17,028 nucleotides of DNA from positions 1 through 17,028 of the forward strand of contig CAZQSL010000079.1 in the NCBI GenBank assembly GCA_964595945.1, given 5' to 3'. Numbering within the stretch: the first letter of the stretch is position 1; each line of letters opens with the position of its first letter. The notes below the pieces were generated by a model that had not been told where the DNA came from, did no database searches, and saw only the letters and a list, made by a program, of their open reading frames with translations. Shown one piece after another: positions 6,516-14,219 of this stretch. The position numbers and the translations under genes are program-made. The DNA comes from CAZQSL01 sp964595945. GTDB lineage: Bacteria; UBP15; UBA6099; JAJRTR01.

Positions 6516-7940
6516 ATGTCCATATCCCGAACTTTTACTAAGAATTTTTTCTATCTCTTTTCGAGCAGTGTCCTTGCGCGAGCGCTGATGTTTGTGGCTG
6601 GCGTATTGCTGGTGAGGCGACTGAGCGTCGATGAGTATGGGGTGTTTTCATACGCGCGGGCGTTTCCGCAATTTTTCATCGTGCTGGCTGATCTGGGGCT
6701 GGAGCAGCTTGTCGTGAGGGAAGTGGCTGTGCGGCGTGAGCGTGCGGGGGAAATCCTTGCTGTGACGCTGCCGCTCAAGCTGCTGCTGACGGTGGCCGCG
6801 TTTGGGGTGGCCATTGGGGTGCTGGCGCTGATGGGCAGGGATAGTGTGGAGTTTCGTGTGACGGCGTTTATGGCGATGTATATTTTCGCCCGTTCGGTGA
6901 TGACATTTCTGATGGCGTTTCTCAAGGGGCTGGAAGATATGTCGTGGATCGCCTGGTCGACGGTGGCCGAGGCGGTGGCGACGCTTGTGCTGATATATTT
7001 TCTCGTGGCGTACAATGGGACGGCGGGCAGTGCGATCCGGCAGTTTTTTCTGGCATTCGCGGCCGGGTTTGCCGTGATGTTGCCGGGACTGCTGCGCGGC
7101 GCTGGATTTCCTCGGGTTTCCATCAACCCCGGACAGTGGCTCAAGCTGCTTTCCAGGAGCTGGGCAATAGGTATCGGGGGGCTTGCGGTTTTTGTCCTTT
7201 CATTTTTTGACGTGCTTGTGGTCGAGCATTTCTGGGGCAGCCGGCAAGTCGCTTATTATTCGGCGGCGATGACTCTTGTGGGAGTCGTTTCATATATCCA
7301 GAATGCGGTTTCTGCGGCGGCGTATCCGATCATATCTAAATTTTATGTAAGCGACCGCGACGCGCTGATGAAAACCTACGAAAAGCTGTTTCGCATAAGC
7401 TCGATCACGGGGCTCCCGATATGCGCCGGGGGCTACTGTCTCGCGGCCGCGCTCATGGGCGGGCTCTTCCGCCAGGAATACACCGCTTCGGCGCGCGCAT
7501 TCGAAATCCTCTGCGCCGCCAATGTCTTTACTGTCTATGCCTCCTTCTACGGCTCGTTTGCGACAGGGATCAACCGCCAGAAATTCTTCGGCGTCGCCTA
7601 TATCATCATCGCGGCGGTCAACGCGGGAGTCAATCTGCTGGTCATCCCCAGATACGGCATCACGGGAGCCGCGGTCACACAACTGGTCTCAAGCGCTGCG
7701 ATCATCATCGCCACGTACTTCGGCGTCATGCGCCCATATCATAAAATAAATATTGGATTCACCATCCGCATGCTGCTGAGCCTTGCACTCATGGCCGCCG
7801 CCGCGCTCCTCACTCCCGGCCTCAATGTATTCCTCAGAGTCGCCGCCGCCGGAGCGGTCTACTGCGTAGCCGTGATCGTACTCGGAGCGATCGACAAAGA
7901 TGACTGGCAACTTGCCCGAAAGGCCCTGGGGATATCATGA
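6516..7940 (+). CDS. Wzx-type polysaccharide flippase (MOP/MATE-like superfamily)
   Basis: A 474-residue integral membrane protein of normal length for Wzx/RfbX proteins, with about 12-14 hydrophobic helices. The N-terminus (FFYLFSSSVLARALMFVAGV, then LVRRLSVDEYGVFSYA) is the classic opening, and LRRE-like LVVREVAVRR, ISKFYVSDRDALMKTYEKLFR and IPRYGITGAAVTQLVSS are characteristic further in. Family knowledge: it flips undecaprenyl-pyrophosphate-linked oligosaccharides to the periplasmic face. The ATG at 6516 follows GAGGGG; the stop overlaps the next start (ATGA). Odd feature: codon style changes mid-gene. Bases 6601-6660 have 25 G and 10 C, while 7801-7860 have 15 G and 26 C, with the change near 7350-7450. 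The reading frame and family features continue across the change, so the gene appears functional and possibly chimeric. Confidence 0.9.
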   Translation: MSISRTFTKNFFYLFSSSVLARALMFVAGVLLVRRLSVDEYGVFSYARAFPQFFIVLADLGLEQLVVREVAVRRERAGEILAVTLPLKLLLTVAAFGVAIGVLALMGRDSVEFRVTAFMAMYIFARSVMTFLMAFLKGLEDMSWIAWSTVAEAVATLVLIYFLVAYNGTAGSAIRQFFLAFAAGFAVMLPGLLRGAGFPRVSINPGQWLKLLSRSWAIGIGGLAVFVLSFFDVLVVEHFWGSRQVAYYSAAMTLVGVVSYIQNAVSAAAYPIISKFYVSDRDALMKTYEKLFRISSITGLPICAGGYCLAAALMGGLFRQEYTASARAFEILCAANVFTVYASFYGSFATGINRQKFFGVAYIIIAAVNAGVNLLVIPRYGITGAAVTQLVSSAAIIIATYFGVMRPYHKINIGFTIRMLLSLALMAAAALLTPGLNVFLRVAAAGAVYCVAVIVLGAIDKDDWQLARKALGIS

Positions 7941-9385
7941 CGACAAAAAGGCCCCCCGACATTTTCCTGATCATACTCGACGCGCTCCGCGCCGACGCCG
8001 TTTCATGCTACGGACACCCCCGCAAGACCACCCCCGCCATCGACGCACTCGCCGCCATCGGCGCCGCATACCCCCACTGCTACTCCACGGCCTCATGGAC
8101 ACTCCCCTCCACTGCATCCATCCTCACGGGACTGCACCCCACGGCGCATCGCGCAGACAAACAGTCATACCGCCTCGCCGTCGGCTCCAACACGATACCC
8201 CAGCTCCTTCGCGACACGCATACCACCGCCTGCATCGCCGCCAACGCGTGGTTCGCCGACATATTCGGCCTCACTGCCCATTTCGACCACACCATAAAAG
8301 TCTGGGAGCGCATCGCCCTCCCCTGCGAAATGATCGACATCCAGCACAACCTCGGCGATCAGACACCCTCCCACATCGGCCAGTCCCTCGCCGAACTCTC
8401 CACCCGCATCGTCAACAACCTCAACAAATCCCGGACCGAAAAATGCCGCGACCACGGCGGACACGACATCCTCGCAGCCTTCGACCATCTCCTCACGGAC
8501 ACCCCCTCGCACACTCCGCTTTTCGTAACATGCAACATCATGGAGTCCCACGGCCCCTACACCACTCCAGTCCGCCACTGGGACACACTGCTCAAAAACA
8601 CCACTCCCGCAGACATCGAAAAAGCAGCCTATGAATTCGACAACTGGCACGACGTATACTTCCGCCGCCGCACGCCCGATCCCCCGGCAGTCACCCTCGC
8701 CCGCAATCTCTACGCCGCCGCCGCCGCCGCCGCCGATGACGTGATCGCAGACATCCTTTCTCTCATCAGCAGCAACGGCCGCTTCGATGATTCTCTCATC
8801 ATCATCACTTCCGACCACGGCGAAGAACTCCTCGAACATCGCCAGATGTTCCACGGATTCTCACTCTACGACAACACCATCCACGTCCCGCTCCTCATCA
8901 AGCCTCCCCTCGGCCGCAGACTATGCCCCACTACACGCACCATCCAGCACACCGACCTTCTACCCACCATCTGCGACGCCATAGACATCGCCCCTCCCTC
9001 CGACTGGCAACTGCCGGGCACAAGCCTGCTGTCACACAATGGAGACTCACGCGAAACCCCGGCCTTCGCATCCATGATCGCCGACCCCGCGCAGATCGAA
9101 AATTTCGCCGCCCGCTACGGCCCATCCCCCCAGCTCGACATGCTCCGAGACCACCACGCCATCATATCCGGCGGACTCAAATACATCTCCACAGGCCAGC
9201 TATTCGACCTCGCCGCCGACCCCGGCGAAACTGTCGATCTCTCACAGCTCAGACAGGATACCGCACGCTCGCTCCAGTCCATCCTCGACTGCCACCTGCA
9301 ATCCGCCGCACGACAGGACTCACGCGAAACAGTCGAAATCGACCCGGCGATGATGTCACGCCTGCAAAGCCTCGGCTATTTCTGA
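7937..9385 (+). CDS. Sulfatase/alkaline-phosphatase superfamily enzyme with Thr nucleophile
   Basis: A 482-residue protein of the sulfatase-like branch. Metal-site residues are visible: Asp15 in LDALRAD, ESHGPY (203-208), TSDHGEEL (291-298), FHG (305-307) and TIHVPLLI (314-321). The nucleophile region reads SWTLPSTASILTG (53-65): Thr55 stands where true sulfatases have the Cys or Ser turned into formylglycine, and the CXPSR motif is absent. Thr at this place is typical of phosphoethanolamine and phosphoglycerol transferases, so a phospho-transfer or hydrolysis on the glycan or lipid is more likely than ester sulfate removal (inference). No signal peptide or membrane helices are seen, unlike EptA or LtaS, so it would act in the cytoplasm as read. 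It overlaps the flippase stop by four bases. Codons end in C. A run of seven GCC codons encodes Ala260-266. Confidence 0.82.
   Translation: MTTKRPPDIFLIILDALRADAVSCYGHPRKTTPAIDALAAIGAAYPHCYSTASWTLPSTASILTGLHPTAHRADKQSYRLAVGSNTIPQLLRDTHTTACIAANAWFADIFGLTAHFDHTIKVWERIALPCEMIDIQHNLGDQTPSHIGQSLAELSTRIVNNLNKSRTEKCRDHGGHDILAAFDHLLTDTPSHTPLFVTCNIMESHGPYTTPVRHWDTLLKNTTPADIEKAAYEFDNWHDVYFRRRTPDPPAVTLARNLYAAAAAAADDVIADILSLISSNGRFDDSLIIITSDHGEELLEHRQMFHGFSLYDNTIHVPLLIKPPLGRRLCPTTRTIQHTDLLPTICDAIDIAPPSDWQLPGTSLLSHNGDSRETPAFASMIADPAQIENFAARYGPSPQLDMLRDHHAIISGGLKYISTGQLFDLAADPGETVDLSQLRQDTARSLQSILDCHLQSAARQDSRETVEIDPAMMSRLQSLGYF
8714..8734 (+). repeat. (GCC)7 trinucleotide run
   Basis: Seven consecutive GCC codons encode seven alanines in the sulfatase-like protein. 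Slippage would change length by whole codons without a frameshift. Confidence 0.9.
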
Positions 9386-9411
9386 CCCCCACTATTCTTA
9401 ACGGACACAAT

Positions 9412-10710
9412 ATGAGCACACCGCAGTTTTCCATCATCATCCCCAACTACAACGGCCACGACCTGCTCGCCGCCAATCTGCCCGTGCTCTTCGATGTCCT
9501 CGCCGCCGAACCAGTTTCCGCCGAAGTCATCGTCGTCGACGACGGCAGCGCCGACGCAAGCACCGGCTTTCTTTCCACGATCAGCCACGAAGGTTTTCGC
9601 TACATCACCCACGACAAAAACCTCGGTTTCGCCACCGCCTGCCTCACCGGCGCACAAGCAGCCCGGGGACAACTGCTCTACCTGCTCAATACCGACATAA
9701 AGGTCACACAAGGTTTCCTCGCCGCCCTGGCCCCCCTGTTTGCCGACACGGGACTTTTTGCCGCCGCAAGCATGGCAATGGACGGTCGCGGCAAAAAAAT
9801 CGTTGCCGCCCGAAATTCGATCCTCTGGCGCTGCGGCCAACCCGAAATCGTGCGCCACGGCCCCTTCACGGGCCAGGGACGATCTGCCGGCCGCACTTTT
9901 TTCGCCTCGGGCGGCCACGCGGCTTTCGACAGGGAGAAATTTCTCGCTCTTGGCGGCTTTTCCCGCGCTTTTTCTCCCTACTACTGGGAAGATATCGACC
10001 TGTCATACCGGGCATGGAAGCGCGGATGGCACATAGCCTTCGAACCACGCAGCGTCGTCCTCCACGATCACGGCGCCACAATCTCCTCGACGGCAAAAAG
10101 GGAGCAAATCGAGCAGATATGGCGCCACAACAGGTTCGCTTTCATCTGGCGCAACACCACATCCCCCCTGCTCTTCGCGCAGCACATCCTTTCTCTCGCC
10201 CTGTATCTGCCGCTAATGGTCGCAGCCCAGGGGTTGTCTCTCGGACTCTCCCCATTTACAAATGCGCTCAAACACACAAAAGAAATAAGGAACTTCCGGA
10301 AATCCGAACGCTCCGCGCCAGTCGGCGACGCCACACTCTACCGGCTTTTCACAAAACTGCTCGACGAAAAACCGGTGCGGGTCTGTTGTATCGGAAATGG
10401 CAGCGAACTGGAAAAAGAAGTGATCGACCGACTGGAGTGCTGCGGCATACAGGCCGAACCCTGCGGCGCCGCCTACAAGGGACGCCTGACCGGAGGCTGC
10501 ATGCTGCTGCTGAATTATTTCCTGCGGGTGAGAGGCAGATGCCACGTGATATTCGCCGGTAACATCAATCAAGGCTCAGCATGGGCCGTCAGGCTGATTG
10601 CCAAGCTGACCGGCGCAAAAATAATCTCCGCCGGGACCGTGGCGAAATCCGCGGATACGGCGAAGGCCATTGTTACTGAAATCAGAAAGACCATCGCCGG
10701 GAAACTCTGA
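9412..10710 (+). CDS. GT2 glycosyltransferase with unassigned C-terminal domain
   Basis: A 432-residue protein. Residues 5-245 are a GT-A domain of family GT2, like WbbL rhamnosyltransferases: FSIIIPNYNG (6-15), VVDDGSAD (41-48), the metal-binding NTD (93-95), ASGGHAAFDREKFLALGGF (165-183) and the catalytic-region YYWEDIDLSYRAWKRGW (190-206). Hydrophobic segments at about 250-283 suggest membrane association. Residues 318-432 form an extra domain with a Rossmann-like look: VRVCCIGNGSELEKEVIDRL, then HVIFAGNINQGSAWAVRLIA and LTGAKIISAG; the last phrase recalls the N-terminal half of GT4 enzymes, but I cannot assign it. The ATG at 9412 is chosen because it starts just before the GT2 fold and lies 26 bases after the upstream stop; the reading open to 8923 overlaps the previous gene. 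It is the last gene of the operon. Sugar and acceptor unknown. C-ending codons. Confidence 0.87.
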   Translation: MSTPQFSIIIPNYNGHDLLAANLPVLFDVLAAEPVSAEVIVVDDGSADASTGFLSTISHEGFRYITHDKNLGFATACLTGAQAARGQLLYLLNTDIKVTQGFLAALAPLFADTGLFAAASMAMDGRGKKIVAARNSILWRCGQPEIVRHGPFTGQGRSAGRTFFASGGHAAFDREKFLALGGFSRAFSPYYWEDIDLSYRAWKRGWHIAFEPRSVVLHDHGATISSTAKREQIEQIWRHNRFAFIWRNTTSPLLFAQHILSLALYLPLMVAAQGLSLGLSPFTNALKHTKEIRNFRKSERSAPVGDATLYRLFTKLLDEKPVRVCCIGNGSELEKEVIDRLECCGIQAEPCGAAYKGRLTGGCMLLLNYFLRVRGRCHVIFAGNINQGSAWAVRLIAKLTGAKIISAGTVAKSADTAKAIVTEIRKTIAGKL

Positions 10711-10736
10711 TACCAAAAAGCTTTCAAAAGAGTTAA

Positions 10737-10795
10737 ATTCGCGGAGGAAACTTTTTGCAAAAAGTTTCCTCCACACCTCTTTCAAAAACTCTCAT
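10737..10795 (+). repeat. Dispersed palindromic repeat R1, copy 2
   Basis: A perfect 30-base palindrome: GGAGGAAACTTTTTG (10743-10757) against its exact complement at 10758-10772. The head ATTCGCGG and the tail (ACCTCTTTCAAAAACT then CTCAT) match copy 1 at 3578-3639, while the stem bases differ in a paired way. It starts 27 bases after the GT2 stop, so it may end or protect the operon transcript. Confidence 0.85.
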
Positions 10796-10931
10796 CGCTT
10801 ATAACACTTCCCGTTTGTACCGTTTTCATATTAAACCAATGACTAATGGAAAGTGGGCTTAACCCAACAAATTGTGCCCGTCATCTGAGCGGTTTCCAAG
10901 AACGTTTGTAATCTTTCATTTAGTCTTTGGT

Positions 10932-10961
10932 TTTACTTGTATGAACGCAACTTGGTATAAT
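10932..10961 (+). promoter_or_regulatory. Orphan + strand promoter facing no gene
   Basis: TTTACT (10932-10937, 4 of 6 consensus), an 18-base spacer, and a perfect TATAAT (10956-10961) with the extended TG at 10953-10954. Transcription would start near 10968 and run toward 11140-14065, where all genes are on the other strand. The product would be a small RNA or an antisense transcript of gpmA. Confidence 0.45.
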
Positions 10962-11012
10962 GCAGTCTGACAACAAACTTCAACACACTTTGAACTGATT
11001 CGCAAAAATGCC

Positions 11013-11036
11013 TGTCATTCTGAGCGAAGCGAAGAA
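11013..11036. repeat. TGTCATTCTGAGCGAAGCGAAG-type dispersed repeat
   Basis: The stretch contains GTCATTCTGAGCGAAGCG and continues AAGAA. I recognise this sequence type from intergenic regions of many unrelated bacterial genomes, where it is multi-copy. Only one copy is in this window, so repetition here is from general knowledge, not shown. Confidence 0.55.
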
Positions 11037-11057
11037 GCTTGCTCTTATGTTGACTAT

Positions 11058-11080
11058 CTGAGTTTCAGGGGTAATCAGGA
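11058..11080 (+). repeat. Dispersed repeat R2, copy 2
   Basis: Same 18-base core (TTTCAGGGGTAATCAGGA) as at 1712-1734, preceded by CTGAG instead of CTGAC. It directly follows the preceding GTCATTCTGAG repeat, so the two may form a composite element. Confidence 0.75.
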
Positions 11081-11139
11081 TAATTATCGTCAGGGATGAG
11101 CCGGAAAAAACAAGTGCAAATTGCGGGACAAGCGATATA

Positions 11140-11892
11140 TCACGCTGGATTTGCCTTGCCCTGATTGGCGACTTTGTCGATGGCGGCCCGGATTCTTTCT
11201 TCGTCACCGAGGAAAAATTTTTCGATGGGATGAAGGGATTGGTCGAGTCTGTAGACGAGCGGGATGCCGGTGGGGATGTTGTATTCGATGATTTCGGATT
11301 CGGTCATGTTATCGAGATATTTGACGAGTGCGCGCAGGCTGTTGCCGTGGGCGGCGATGATGACTTTTTTGCCTGTCTGGATGTCGGGGGCGATGGTGTT
11401 TTCCCAGAAGGGGAGGAAGCGGTCAACGGTGGTTTTGAGACTTTCGGCGAGAGGGAGATGTGATGGAGAGATCGTGGCGTATTTTGCTTCTCGCGCGGGT
11501 GCGCGCTCGTCGTCAGCGGGCAGGGATGCGGGCAGCACATCGTAGCTGCGGCGCCAGATTTTGACTTGTTCTTCGCCGTATTTGGCGGCTGTTTCGGCTT
11601 TGTCGAGACCTTGCAGGGTACCGTAGTGGCGTTCGTTGAGGCGCCAGTCCTTGATGACAGGTATCCACACGAGGTCGAGGGATTCGAGGATGATCCAGAG
11701 AGTTTTGATGGCGCGCTTGAGGACTGATGTGTAGGCGATGTCGAAGGTGTATCCGCCCTGTGCGAGCGCGCGGCCTGCCTCGGCAGCTTCTTCGAGTCCT
11801 TTTGCGGTCAGTTCTACGTCGGTCCAGCCGGTGAATCTGTTTTCCTGATTCCATACGCTTTCGCCGTGTCTGATGAGGACGAGTGTATACAT
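11140..11892 (-). CDS. gpmA: 2,3-bisphosphoglycerate-dependent phosphoglycerate mutase
   Basis: A 250-residue cytoplasmic enzyme interconverting 3- and 2-phosphoglycerate in glycolysis and gluconeogenesis (EC 5.4.2.11). The histidine phosphatase motif LIRHGES has the phospho-accepting His9; Arg60 (TSVLKRA), Glu87 (LNERHYG) and His182 (AAHGNS) complete the active site. ENRFTGWTDVELTAKG, YGTLQGLDKAETA and YNIPTGIPLVY are signatures of the cofactor-dependent GpmA type rather than a general phosphatase. Length matches the family. It is transcribed leftward and begins 54 bases after the transglycosylase stop, with a weak AGAGG upstream, so it is probably the last gene of the SPOR transcript, though function does not link it. 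Coding-strand codons end in C. Confidence 0.97.
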   Translation of the reverse strand: MYTLVLIRHGESVWNQENRFTGWTDVELTAKGLEEAAEAGRALAQGGYTFDIAYTSVLKRAIKTLWIILESLDLVWIPVIKDWRLNERHYGTLQGLDKAETAAKYGEEQVKIWRRSYDVLPASLPADDERAPAREAKYATISPSHLPLAESLKTTVDRFLPFWENTIAPDIQTGKKVIIAAHGNSLRALVKYLDNMTESEIIEYNIPTGIPLVYRLDQSLHPIEKFFLGDEERIRAAIDKVANQGKANPA

Positions 11893-11946
11893 GGGAAAGG
11901 GCCTCTGGCGGGTGTGTCGTGCGTCCGGTGTTTGTGGGCCGGGATA

Positions 11947-12606
11947 TTACATTGTGTTGATGCGGTCGCGATAGGCGAGGATGTCGGTGATGTATCGTGA
12001 GATGGCGGGGTCTGTGGGTATGCCGCCAGCTCTTTCGACAGTGCCGGGGCCGACGAGGTAGGAGGCGATCGAGAGTTCGACCTGGTCGGGTTCGGCCTGC
12101 CATTTTGTCAGGAGAGTCCTGAAGTAAGCGATGGAGCCTTTGAGGTTTTGATTGACATCGAAGGGGTCAGTGACGCCCATCATCCGCGCTGTCGAGTCGA
12201 TGAGTTGTCCGAGTCCTTTTGCGCCAGTGGGTGAGACTGCTCCTGGGTTGAAGGAAGATTCGCGTGCGATGAGGGCAGCGGAGAGTTCGGGGGGGATCAT
12301 GTTGGCGCGTGAGTAGTAGACGATGCAGGCAGTGACCTGGTCGAGGACTTCGTCAGAAACGGGAGTGCGGACGACCTGGCGGCCGAATTTCCTGATGCGC
12401 TGCTGGGCTGATGTGTCGATGGTCGAATTGGGATCGATGTAGCACTCGGCGCCGAGCGTGATGCCCATCGGCGGAATGGCGGGAGATGCGGGCGTGACGA
12501 CAGGCACCGGGACAGGGGGCGGGGGCTGCTCTTTGTGTTTATGTTTGTGGCTTTTCGCGTAGCCGAAAATTGCGAGTACGAGTACTACTGCTGCTGCGGT
12601 TTTCAT
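11947..12606 (-). CDS. SLT-type lytic transglycosylase (GH23)
   Basis: A 219-residue exported or membrane-anchored protein. Residues 1-17 are hydrophobic (signal or anchor), followed by a His/Lys stretch, a Pro-rich linker (28-47) and a C-terminal SLT domain from about residue 90. The catalytic Glu116 lies in LIARESSFNPGAVSPTGAKGLGQL, with the family's GLGQ motif at 131-134. The motif usually read AYNAG is SYLVGPG (182-188) here, so Asn is replaced by Leu, which may affect substrate contact. Family knowledge: cleaves the MurNAc-GlcNAc bond of peptidoglycan with anhydro-sugar formation. The ATG has GAGGAG ten bases upstream. It starts 49 bases after the SPOR gene stop; pairing with a SPOR protein fits a role in septal wall remodelling (inference). 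Confidence 0.88.
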   Translation of the reverse strand: MKTAAAVVLVLAIFGYAKSHKHKHKEQPPPPVPVPVVTPASPAIPPMGITLGAECYIDPNSTIDTSAQQRIRKFGRQVVRTPVSDEVLDQVTACIVYYSRANMIPPELSAALIARESSFNPGAVSPTGAKGLGQLIDSTARMMGVTDPFDVNQNLKGSIAYFRTLLTKWQAEPDQVELSIASYLVGPGTVERAGGIPTDPAISRYITDILAYRDRINTM

Positions 12607-12655
12607 CGGTGCGCTGTCTCCTCGGAGAAATTGCCGCCGGGCGGGTGGGGGGAAG

Positions 12656-14065
12656 TCAGTTTTTCACTTGTTCGGACACCACCGATGTGGCAAATCCCGT
12701 GTTTCTGAGCTCCTGAGCCTTGTTGAAAGCCTTGCTTTCCGAAGTGTAGTGGCCGACAGTGAGCCAGTAGACGTTTTTGCCGTGGCGTTTAACGGTTTTG
12801 ACTTCGGGGATGATGGAATATGCCTTGAGGTCGCTTGCGGCGGCGCGCACTTCGTCGAGGTTGTCGGATTCTTCGATGAGGACCATATAGAATTTTTTGG
12901 TGTTGCCGAAAGCGTTGCTGTCGGCAGGTTTCTTTTCTGCGGATAGAGCGCCGGCGTCATAGAAGCGTTGAGTGCTGTAGCCTTTTCCGCTGGTGGCGGG
13001 AGCTGTCTTGGGAGCCGGGAGAGTGCCAGGGGCGTTTATCGACTTGGGCTGGATTCTGAAGTCGTCAGGATTGACGAGAGAAGCCGCGTTGGCTTTGCGG
13101 GAAGTTGGCGATGAGGGTTCGTATAGCGGAGTGCCGGGAAGGGTGGCGACGAGTCTGCTGCCGGGGACGTTTTTTTTGGAGATGGAGATTTGTGTCTGCG
13201 GGGCTCTGATCGGCGCGGGAGATTCGAAATCGGAGAAGGAATGCTCTTCCTGGTAGTCAGGGTATTCCCTGACAACGACTGCCTTTTTTCGTGAGGTATT
13301 GCGGGATTTGGGAGCGGCGGCTTTGTGATGAGCCGGAGCGGAAGCCGGTCTGGCCACGGCGGGTGCGGGGCGCGGAGCCGGTTTGGAGACAGGCTTTTTG
13401 GCATGAGAGGCTTTTTTCGCTACGACAGGTGTGGGTACAGCTGGAGCGGGAGGAGAAGATGCCTTGCGAGCAATTTTCTGTGGGGCGGGTTTTTCAGCCG
13501 GTTTCTTTTTTGCCGCTGCCGCAGGTTTCGCGGCCATTTTTTCAGGTGCCGCAGGCGCGGGTGCGGGTTTTTTCGCTACGACAGGTTTGGGCACAGCCGG
13601 AGCCGGTGGAGTGACGGCGGATTTTTTGGGAGCTACCGCCGCAGGAGGTGGAGGAGTGGGGACTTTGGCGGAGGGAGCGCCAGGGATGGGAGGTTTGGCG
13701 ACAGCACCCGCGCCTGGCACTGTCACGGTGGAAGTGGCCTGTCCTGGAACGTTCGCGCCAGGGACTTGAGGCATGGGCTGAGTGCCGCTGTTGTTGAGCA
13801 TGTTCATCGCGAAATATCCGCCTGCCAGTACCACGACGCCGATAAAGACCGCGATGAGGATTGACTGGCTGCTCAACTGCTTTTTGCCGCCGGCAGGAGC
13901 GGATTTTGCGCTGCCCTTGCTCTGGAGGTTTTTCTTTTCGGGTTTTGCGCCTGTCTGCTTGTTGGATACCACCGGTGCGCTGGTGGTTTCTTTTGCTTTG
14001 CCGGCCGGTTTTGCGCCCCTGGGGTCTTTTTTTCCGGCTGGCCCGCTGAATGTGATTTTTTTCAT
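12656..14065 (-). CDS. SPOR-domain membrane protein, FtsN/DamX-like architecture
   Basis: A 469-residue bitopic protein. A basic cytoplasmic N-terminus (about 1-66) is followed by one membrane helix (68-90), a long periplasmic linker rich in Pro, Ala and Lys (about 95-270) with two PVVAKK units 52 residues apart, a mixed linker, and a C-terminal SPOR domain over the last 80 residues (KKFYMVLIEESDNLDEVRA, then YWLTVGHYTSESKAFNKAQEL). Family knowledge: SPOR domains bind denuded glycan strands at the division septum. I start at the internal ATG at 14065 (MKKITFSGPAG), with GGAG at 14079-14082 and a promoter at 14190-14219 giving a leader near 115 bases; an upstream reading to 14158 adds 31 residues without family character. 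It is likely first of three co-transcribed genes. Coding-strand codons end in C. Confidence 0.85.
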   Translation of the reverse strand: MKKITFSGPAGKKDPRGAKPAGKAKETTSAPVVSNKQTGAKPEKKNLQSKGSAKSAPAGGKKQLSSQSILIAVFIGVVVLAGGYFAMNMLNNSGTQPMPQVPGANVPGQATSTVTVPGAGAVAKPPIPGAPSAKVPTPPPPAAVAPKKSAVTPPAPAVPKPVVAKKPAPAPAAPEKMAAKPAAAAKKKPAEKPAPQKIARKASSPPAPAVPTPVVAKKASHAKKPVSKPAPRPAPAVARPASAPAHHKAAAPKSRNTSRKKAVVVREYPDYQEEHSFSDFESPAPIRAPQTQISISKKNVPGSRLVATLPGTPLYEPSSPTSRKANAASLVNPDDFRIQPKSINAPGTLPAPKTAPATSGKGYSTQRFYDAGALSAEKKPADSNAFGNTKKFYMVLIEESDNLDEVRAAASDLKAYSIIPEVKTVKRHGKNVYWLTVGHYTSESKAFNKAQELRNTGFATSVVSEQVKN

Positions 14066-14189
14066 GTTATTTGTCTGTCTCCAGTTCGTGATCGCTCCGG
14101 TCCATGTGGAGATGTCGCGCCCGGTCACTACCCTTGATTTTATACAGTACCACGGCAACGTCCTGACGCGCCGCGAAAGGTTATGTAGA

Positions 14190-14219
14190 TTAATAAGTTA
14201 ATGTGGCTTGAAATGTCAA
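14190..14219 (-). promoter_or_regulatory. Promoter of the SPOR-transglycosylase-gpmA genes
   Basis: Read on the minus strand: a perfect TTGACA (14214-14219), an 18-base spacer and TATTAA (14190-14195, 4 of 6). The -35 box overlaps the TGA stop of the upstream coiled-coil gene (14216-14218). Transcription would start near 14183, about 118 bases before the SPOR start. Confidence 0.55.

Larger units (their letters stand above)
10711..11139. other. Convergent intergenic region rich in repeats
   Basis: This 429-base stretch lies between the ends of two converging genes. It contains palindromic repeat R1 copy 2 (10737-10795), a strong-looking + strand promoter (10932-10961), a GTCATTCTGAGCGAAGCG repeat (11013-11036) and repeat R2 copy 2 (11058-11080). 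It is AT-richer than the genes and has no convincing coding frame. No clear T-tract terminator for the minus-strand gpmA transcript was found. Confidence 0.7.

Noticed and set aside
4634..6523. 629-residue minus-strand open frame across the deacetylase and transferase genes
   Set aside because: It is rich in His, Arg, Pro and Gln without domains, and lies opposite two strongly recognisable + strand enzymes. It stays open because G/T-ending codons on the + strand avoid stops on the other.
8923..9411. 163-residue N-terminal extension of the GT2 protein
   Set aside because: It overlaps the end of the sulfatase-like gene in another frame and is Arg/Pro/His-rich; the GT2 fold begins right after the ATG at 9412.
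14066..14158. 31-residue extension of the SPOR protein to a GTG or other start at 14158
   Set aside because: The extension lacks family character, and MKKITF at 14065 has a ribosome-binding site and a leader from the TTGACA promoter.
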